From Amyloporia xantha (Eukaryota; Basidiomycota; Agaricomycetes; Polyporales; Adustoporiaceae): DNA of 64,000 nt. Of the stretch, positions 56,773-64,000 are shown piece by piece. The notes under the pieces are model-generated. The model was not told the DNA's origin. It did not search any database and saw only the letters and a program-made list of their open reading frames with translations. The DNA lies in assembly GCA_036971615.1 (NCBI GenBank), contig JAYKKR010000001.1, positions 3,968,001-4,032,000 of the forward strand, given 5' to 3'. Position 1 is the first letter of the stretch, and every line of letters begins with the position of its first letter. A program made the position numbers and the translations under genes.

Positions 56773-59098
56773 CTACAAATTCGACAAACACCAACTCAAA
56801 TGTAAAGACAACCTTATATCCTTATGCTCCATCCAACCACCCATGTTCTCACTGTACTTGACTCCAGCACCATCTGAGTGAAGAACCATGGACACCCTAG
56901 AGCCTTTGAAATGCAGATTGAAGTGAGTGAGACGCTTTGAGAGAAATACCACCAAATCGCCATTCTGCAAAGGCAGAACAAGACCAGCTTCCACAAAACA
57001 GAGCTCGCCGCCTTCAAAATCACCAATGGGAAGTACCAGGCAGGCCTCTAGATCTTTGACATCTCTGTGAGCATGAGTCGCCACATTGATGTTGAGCACA
57101 AATCCGCTGAAAGGATGGCATGGGGAAACCTCGCGCCCTGGCAGATAGTCGACAAATGCTTCCAAGGACTTCTCAAGCTAACACCAATAGGTAAGTGCTC
57201 CTGATGATACAACAGTGAAAGAAACACGTACCTTCACTCTTATCCAATCAAAGAATTCTTGAAAAGAGTTGCAAAGATTGTCGTACTCAACCTGATGTTG
57301 CAGCAGCTCTTTGGAAATGTAAGCACCAAATTGTTGATGATTGGTGTGAGAGGCATTGGCGCGACACAGATACAAGGGATGTATATCTTTTGGAGCGTCA
57401 TCTCCCTGTGAATGCAGCAACAATAATTGATTAGGCAATATGGAGTATATGATACACTATCTTACCCTTGTAACATTGCGCGCATACCAGGAGAAATGGA
57501 TGCAAGGGAAGCATCTCTCTGCACCTCCATCTTGCACCGAGCTGTCCATGTCATGAAGAGAATAACCCTCAGGCGTACCAACCGCGAGGGCTGTCTGAAT
57601 ATTTGACACCAAACTTTCACGCATGTCTTTGGGCATGTTGCAAGCTATGAAAGCCAAAAGTTTGTCATTCGTGTCACGAATGTCGATCTCTTGCCTAACC
57701 AAACAGTAAGATAAGCAATGAGAAAGCTCAAACCACTTACCCATCCATGGTCTAAATGCATGTAGTCTCCAGCATACGCCTTGACACCATCTGAGGTATA
57801 AAGCTCATTCATCTAGGAAGTGTAAAAAATACAAGTCGCTTACCTTTCTGAGGAAATCTGAGTGCAGCGCAAATGGCTTGGATGACATCATTGTGTTTTC
57901 GCCCCATGTCACGTTGCAGACCTCTAGCAGCCATGATCATGAGGAAATAAATTGATCCTGGAAAAGAGCTTCAATCATTGCCACTAATACATAGGAGATT
58001 GGAAACATACCTGCGCTGGCCAAAGCAGCATACTTGTAGCCCAAGGATATCCATGCAGTAAATGTCCCCAGTGTCGGTGCGCCTGGATTGCCTTTAATCT
58101 TGGAATTGAACAAACACCTGGTCTTCATCTTAGGATCATGGGCCCCAATGCTGGGAGAATATAAGAGGTCATGCGATAAATGCATGATAGATAGAAATTA
58201 GAAACTCACCTGTGCACCTTTGCCGCAAGCTCTATCTTGGAAACAGTTGCCAAGAATGAGAGCCCAGTATTCATGCCCTGAAAGTAATTGATGTGTTTGA
58301 CCAAGGAGAACAGGTCATTGGTCACATAGGCACAGCTGCCCTCGTCCAGTCCACGACAACCCTCCACCATGTTCTTCAGGCTCGACATCCACTGAAGACA
58401 ATCTGCACTCTCCAGATTGCTCATGGAGCCCAGAGCGAGGCGCAACATGAGCCTCGCAGCCTCCCGACCCACCTCCCCTCCTGGAACAGCAGGCTCTGTG
58501 TCTGCACGCCAAAGTAGGTGGCTGTCCCATACCACAGCATCCTCGTTGTCGTTTTCTGGGACATCTAAGGGGTCCACTGGGTTCACTGGAGGCAGTGGTG
58601 TCCCCCCTCGTGTGGCACAATTGGACTTACGAGGTTTGTGCCTCTTCATAGGAGGCTCGTCTGGATTGCCTGCCTCACGAGTGCACGTGTGGCAAGTACG
58701 CATGCCAGCATGCACTTCATCTGGGGCTTCTACTAGGAGTGGAGGCCCCGGAGCCTAGTAGCATAAAGTAGGAATGTAGTCAGTTGATTTGAGGTGGAAT
58801 TGGCTGTATGACTTACGACAGTCAGAGTCCCCCTATTCTCCTCTATCTGATTCCCACCATTCTTCTCTAACGGATCAGGGCACAGGCTAGGGCCACGGGA
58901 TGATGCAGGAGTCAGGTAAGCATGGCTGATTGACAAAGCAGACACAGAAGCAGAGGTAGAGGTTGCAGCATCAAGATGGTCGAGCACAGCAAGCACTGAG
59001 GGCGGCAGAGTGTGGTGAGGCTGACTCCGTGCAAAGGTAACCAGAGCTGCAATCTCTGAGTCGGACAACTCGAAGGAATGCAGGCAGGTGCTAACCAT
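56773..59098 (-). CDS. TET/JBP-like 2OG-Fe(II) dioxygenase, 645 aa
   Basis: Eight exons (59098-58817, 58754-58210, 58150-58011, 57957-57844, 57790-57741, 57694-57466, 57405-57232, 57177-56773) sum to about 646 codons in one frame. The C-terminal domain has THAHRD (H548, D550), DFEGGELC, GLVLPLQNGDLVVF, then THFN (H596) and KGSRVSMVLH (R605). This is the complete Fe/2OG set in the arrangement of fungal TET/JBP enzymes, which oxidise 5-methylcytosine or thymine in DNA. Expansions of this family occur in basidiomycetes together with KDZ DNA transposons. The upstream half (FTAWISLGYKYAALA, CIHFSWYARNVTR) is also typical of the family. I chose ATG 59098 because the longer frame would read through the palindrome at 59181. 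No break was seen. Confidence 0.88.
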
Positions 59099-59180
59099 CC
59101 TACTAGCTAGAATGCAATGACGATGGCAGAGGTGAATGAGCGCGACGACCACGGAGTGGTTGAATGAACACGACGCGATT

Positions 59181-59238
59181 GCCTTCTGAAAACGGGTGTG
59201 AGTCTGTCGCGACAGACTCACACCCGTTTTTGGAAGGC
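59181..59238. repeat. 58-bp near-perfect palindrome
   Basis: The central 42 bp (59189-59230) are perfectly self-complementary around TCGCGA. After a 2-nt mismatch, GCCTTC and GAAGGC extend the arms. It lies 83 nt upstream of the TET-like start. A diverged single arm (GCAGACTGACACCTGTTTTGG) is at about 62514-62534. The simplest reading is two terminal inverted repeats meeting end to end, one closing the TET-gene X element. Confidence 0.75.
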
Positions 59239-61540
59239 ACCTGTCTCCTCTACAATGCTCGTCCACTTCTGCTGCCCCGCCGCTCTCTTCGCTATCTTGC
59301 CTCACCTATAGCCACCCAGATTGTATTACAATTGCCCAGGTACCTGGGATTGTGCTTGTGCACAACCAGGCCAGGTGTTGTACAATCCACAATGGTGGCC
59401 AGGCTTGTACAACAAAGGCCTATTTTGTAAATCCACATTTTTGACAATTTCAGTTAAATACTGGGCAAGCTTGTGATAAATATAATCATATGTTTCTGCT
59501 GTATAGGTCAGTTATTATCATATATCATTAAAATCCGCTTATTTCTGCCAATCCAAATATGGTAGTATCCAATACAGGGTTGTTATATATCATTAGAATC
59601 TGCTTGAATGGGCCATTCCAAATATGGTAATAGCCAGTATATACACCATTAGAATTCATTTGAATGGGCCATTCCAAATATGCTAATATTCAATATAGGA
59701 TTGTTATATATCATTGGGATCCATTTGAATGGGGCAATACAAATATGCAATAAAATGTAGGGGTATTATATACCATTAGAAAGCACTTGAATGGATCATT
59801 CCCAATATGGTAATGGTCCATTTGGGGCTGGCACATCAATAATGATGATTTCGGGGGTGGTTAGATTTTCATATCGTCGCGTTTGAATCAGTATTTTGCA
59901 TTTTCTGGCTTAATTGGGCAAGCTAGGGGTCTGGAAAAATTTATCTGGGATCCTTGGATGATGCTCTACGACTTTCATTTATACCATATATGGCAATATT
60001 TCCTTTTTTGGAAAGTGTCAGTAGTGCTCACAGGGCTGTACAGCAGTAGTCTTCATCAGTTGGCCACCGGGAATAGGCCTTCGGCTTTACGAATCACGTG
60101 GGTGACCAAGCCTGCGCAAATAATGTGTCTCTCTGAGTACGCGACAATGCGATTCCATTCATGTTCACCGTGTACCTGTTCCTATCATGATTGGAAAGGC
60201 CTCAAGAATGAATATTTGAGTAGCAAATTCATTTTATTGTGAAGTATGAACACCTCAAGCTACTCTACAGCAATAGCCGGGACGTCTGAGAGGCAGTCAG
60301 TATGTGTGTCTCCTTCCAAATTGGGCATAAGGTCAAAGGCCTACTGGGCGACACGACTTGATGCAGACTATTACTGAAATGGATCGATTGTCATCCATTT
60401 CTGATTAGTCAGCAATGGAGACTAGTACAGCAGGGGAATATCAGATTAAGACTCATGTAAGACTCATGTCAGACACATGTTACAGACTTATCTAGACATA
60501 GTTTGATGACTATTACACCCTCTGTATGTCTGCTTTATGTATCTATACATTCCCTGGACCTGAAACAAGATTTCCAAAAGTGAAAATTACCATATATGGT
60601 ATGAATGAAAGTCGTAGACAATCACTGCAGTGAAATGGGAAAATTTGTTTGAGCACCATAGCTTGCTTACTCAAGTCAGAAAACACAAAATATGTTTTCA
60701 GACGCGGTGCATATGAAAATTATTTTGGCTGAGAATGGTTATACAGCATCTGTATTGCTCCATGTTGGTTGGGTGATCAGCAAAAAGGCTTACAAGCCCA
60801 GGATTACAACCATACAAGCATACAAGGCCAATATGTGAAATCCACATTTGCCTGTACCTGTCAATCCCATTTTGTGAATTAACCCATTTTTTGGCATTTT
60901 ATTGATATATAACAAGTATACATCCAATACAATATTTCATTAGCCTGGACCAATAGAATTTTCATTACAATATTTGATTAGCCCCATTTATAAGCTTTCT
61001 AATGGTATATAACAGTGGCATTCAATACAAGCTTCTATCAGCCTGAATGAATACAACTTTCATTACAATATTTGAATAGCCCCATTTGTAAGCATTCTAA
61101 TGGTATACAATAGTAATATGTTTCATTAGAATCCATTATAAGCAGCAGATTCTAATAGCCACCATTACAAGCATCCAAATGAGCCTATACATGCCCACCT
61201 TCCTTATTTGGATGCTTACATACTGGCTGAGTTTGAATTATACACATTTGTTATAGAATTAATGTGCATTTCCACTTTTGGCCTGCTTTGTAAGCCATAC
61301 GACACCAGCCACCACATCAGGAAAAACCCTATTAGTCCCAGGCTGCTCTAAGAGCATCCTAGAGTATCTGGGAGACCTCAGAGCATTCAGACTACTCAGA
61401 GTAGCCAGAGTGCTCTCAGACTACGTCGACATGAGATTTCTTTCTAAGGTTAACCCAGAGTGACCTCAGAGTTCTCTGAGAGCACTCTGACATGAGCCTG
61501 AGTGGTCTTTTGTCGTCTCTCAAACTTCTTGTTTATTTGT
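59239..61540. other. AT-rich repeat debris, no gene
   Basis: Loose tandem units of about 65-75 bp (TATATATCATTAGAATCCGCTTGAATGGGCCATTCCAAATATGG) run from about 59510 to 59820. A second set (ATTACAATATTTGATTAGCCCCATTTATAAGC) runs from 60900 to 61160. A cluster of CTCAGAG motifs lies at 61335-61500. The only long frame (59883-60242, plus) lacks any recognisable domain. Confidence 0.6.
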
Positions 61541-61576
61541 ATTCAAGCACTCTTAAAGTCATATTATTTGTAATGA

Positions 61577-61690
61577 GAAACAGCCATATATTCATAGATA
61601 ATATACACAAAAAAGAATCTAGTACTAGCAGCCATATATTCATAGATAATATACACAAAAAAGAATCTAGTACTAGCAGCCATAATAGCG
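61577..61690. repeat. Tandem duplication of about 50 bp
   Basis: CAGCCATATATTCATAGATA followed by ATATACACAAAAAAGAATCTAGTACTAG occurs twice in immediate succession with no differences, so the duplication is recent. Confidence 0.85.
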
Positions 61691-64000
61691 ACCTGCAGTG
61701 AGGCATACAAATAATAACTGTCAGAAAATCCTAATAGCATGTTCAGTATACACCAATAAGAAAAGTAGAGCTAAGACGTACACAAGATTGACAGAGATAA
61801 TCTGCTCATTTTGGACAAAATGTAAGGGAATCTGATAAATGGATTCAGACAGAAGCGAACGACTTACATGACATAACTGTAATCAGAATCACAATTCACC
61901 ATTACCCATGTCTGTAGATACAGTCATGAATTTAGTCCAGCTAAGATATGAAGAAGCAAATGGACGACTTACAGGCCAGGAGTATTCTCACTGATATACA
62001 TAACTCACCAATAATTGCAAGTCGTAAGGAAACATAGATTCACACTGAGTGCATGCTATATCTGAAATATATTGGGCATGTCAGCCTGCAAGAGCAAGAC
62101 AAATAGAACTTACATTGTTTCACTGTCATACGACGACAGCCAACAGTCAACAGCCAACATTCATAGATGGTTATTTCAATGCTAATATTACCAGTGGATA
62201 GAAAGAGTGTCAGTTATTCATAAATTCAAATGGAAGAAAGAAGATATGGACTTACCTGTGTCTGCAATAACCAACTTACGACCCATGCGCTCTGCCAGCG
62301 CATCACCATATCCTGAGACAGAACCAGTCAGAGTCCAAGAAATACAGCAACAAGCTACATGTACACCAGAGAGCAGAAGAACAGTGGATATGAAAGCTGA
62401 AGCAAACAGAAATAGTGAAGTGGCAAGGAAGGAGACGAAGCAGAGTGGTCGTTGAGGAAGAAGAGAAGGAATGACTGTGGCTGCTTAATTTGGTCAGAGT
62501 TTGACGCGGCAGACTGACACCTGTTTTGGGAACCCAGGTTTAGGGTTAGCAGGGACTTGGGCGCATTTGCCCTTCAAGTTCTCCTCAGCTGTTCCTCCTA
62601 GCTGCTACTGCTTGATATCTATTAACTGTACTATCTTGGATCTAAAATACTGTGACTAGGGACTCTATCTTAGTACCTGTGGCTTTGGGGTTTGTCTAGT
62701 TCACTGGGACTTGACTGAGCTTAGACGGTTGTTCTGTCCCTGCTCTGCACTATCTGGTAACTCATGTGAGTCCTCCTTCTCTCTTCCTTATTCTCCACTC
62801 TTGGAGAAGAGTCTCAGGGCTGTCCCATCCTATTCTGTGAAGGTATGAAGGAGTTCTGGGAGATATTGAAGGATCTTGGATGGAATGGGCGCTTTTTTGC
62901 GATTTTGATTGGGAGATATCTGGGCATCCAATGTGAGTTATCCCTTCGCTTTTACACCATTCTATTTGCATTGTCAAGCCCTTCCAGACGAGCCCTTGCT
63001 CATCCAAATCCATCCACTCCTTCCTCCTCTATTTCTCTTTTTCATCAAAAACCTCATCTTGTCCATATCTCAGGAACCCATGGACGGTTTTCTTTGATTG
63101 TTGGATAGAATGAAAGCCCTAATTGCAGGCTTTCCTACGATATATACATTGGTGGGTCCGCATCCAGTGGTTTTCGTTCTATGGTTGCATGTTGAACGAC
63201 CTCCTCCTCATGCTCCCATTCCTCATGTGTGTCCTTCTCTATCTATTCCTGCACTGATATATCACATTATTCAACTATCTAACACTCCTTTATCTCCCCA
63301 TTTATCTAGTTACAGTCTCTTTCATTGGCAAGAGTCCAGATTCTCAATTCTGAGATGCGTCTTACTCTGTTTGACCTTTTACCTTTGACCTCTGACTTTT
63401 GACTGTTAACCGTCAGTGAAAGGAAGACCTTGTGGATGTATGGAGTGAATATGAATGAAGGAGAGGAGATGACTGTAGCTGCACAGAGGTGAGTACACAT
63501 ATTATATCCCTACTTTTGCTCCTTTCTGATACAAGTATGCTCTTTCTTCTTTCTCTCACCACTATATTCCTGCTATTCAGCAGCTCTTTGTGCTAATTCT
63601 GTATGAATGTACATTTCTTATTTCAGTATCTCCATTTTAGCCAGTACGACAGATCGCCTTCACATGTATTTAACTTAAATCATTCTAATAAAACCTATAA
63701 AGTGAATAGAATGATAGTAAGTAGTAGGATACTATAGCTATTTCATAGCCAGTATAAAATATAGCTCAAATAATGCATATCAGAGATGCCAGCAATTTAT
63801 TATGCAAACAAGTGAGAAAACAATCTATTTGCATATTATACTGTTCAGAAATAATGTATTATAGCTTTATAAATATACTACTGTCCCACAAAGAAACACA
63901 AGCTAGCCTAGGATGCTCTGAGAAATCTAAAATATCTCAGAGAAACTCAGGTTTACCTGAGATGCTCTGAGATAACCTGAGCTACTCTGGGAAATCTCAT
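61691..64000. other. No supported gene
   Basis: Short open frames are present (for example 62207-62455 plus and 62845-63108 plus) without domain, codon or splice support. Near 62506-62534 there is a diverged copy of one arm of the 59.2-kb palindrome. CTCAGAG/CTCTGAG motifs cluster again at 63900-64000, as at 61.4 kb. Confidence 0.5.

Noticed and set aside
59883..60242. 119-codon plus-strand frame
   Set aside because: It lies in AT-rich debris with no recognisable motif, intron signal or second copy.

Overview
The window reads as repeat-dense DNA from a filamentous fungus, most likely a mushroom-forming basidiomycete. The coding regions are cut by many short (about 45-80 nt) GT/AG introns. 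The proteins belong to families typical of Agaricomycete mobile DNA: a Rep/PIF1-helicase Helitron, TET/JBP-like 2-oxoglutarate dioxygenases and several recurrent transposon-cargo proteins. I found no rRNA, tRNA, CRISPR array or ordinary housekeeping operon. Almost everything is a mobile element or lies inside one.

The centre is a nest of related Helitron-like elements. They share a 3' end (CTTGGTGGGAGCGGGCCA as read on the + strand) and a 5' end (…CCTCAGGAATCGTAA on the + strand). Four termini or pairs were resolved by rejoining the flanks. E0 (1811-4589) is a 2.8-kb non-coding copy that splits a gene-X relative. E1 is a non-coding copy; its right arm is 53662-55756 and its left end is at 9776, and it splits a second gene-X relative. 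E2 (9776-16599 plus 38623-53661) is a 22-kb copy inserted in E1. E3 (16600-38622) is a near-identical 22-kb copy inserted in the Rep gene of E2. The elements point to the minus strand, insert without a clear target duplication, mostly between A and T, and carry a 13-bp asymmetric inverted repeat plus a 3' subterminal hairpin.

Each 22-kb element carries the same set. (i) A Rep (HUH, YxxxY)-PIF1 helicase-USP-like cysteine peptidase gene, minus strand, broken by frameshifts. (ii) A multi-exon acidic protein, minus. (iii) A 308-aa protein of a recurrent fungal transposon family, plus. (iv) 'Gene X', 750 aa, minus. (v) A 567-aa HxD…H…R dioxygenase, minus. (vi) An array of short perfect hairpins. 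(vii) A 133-aa RPA3 (RPA14)-like protein, plus, next to the element 5' end. A plausible reading is a giant rolling-circle transposon that brings its own replication initiator, helicase, a single-strand-binding factor subunit and a nucleic-acid-modifying enzyme; only the Rep/helicase role is firmly established from family knowledge.

To the right (55757-59238) is a second dioxygenase-gene X cassette. An apparently intact 645-aa TET/JBP-like gene is followed on the same strand by a gene-X relative, which E1 interrupts and whose next exon reappears at 9562-9775. A 58-bp near-perfect palindrome just beyond the TET-like gene may mark the end of that element. To the left (about 4.8-9.6 kb) are GC-rich minisatellites and an LTR-retrotransposon remnant (gag-like region plus one LTR). 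The last 4.8 kb is AT-rich repeat debris with no gene I can support.

E2 and E3 differ mainly by one-base length changes in homopolymer runs, so some frameshifts may be sequencing errors rather than decay. All exon boundaries are my own manual splice predictions, checked only for frame consistency.
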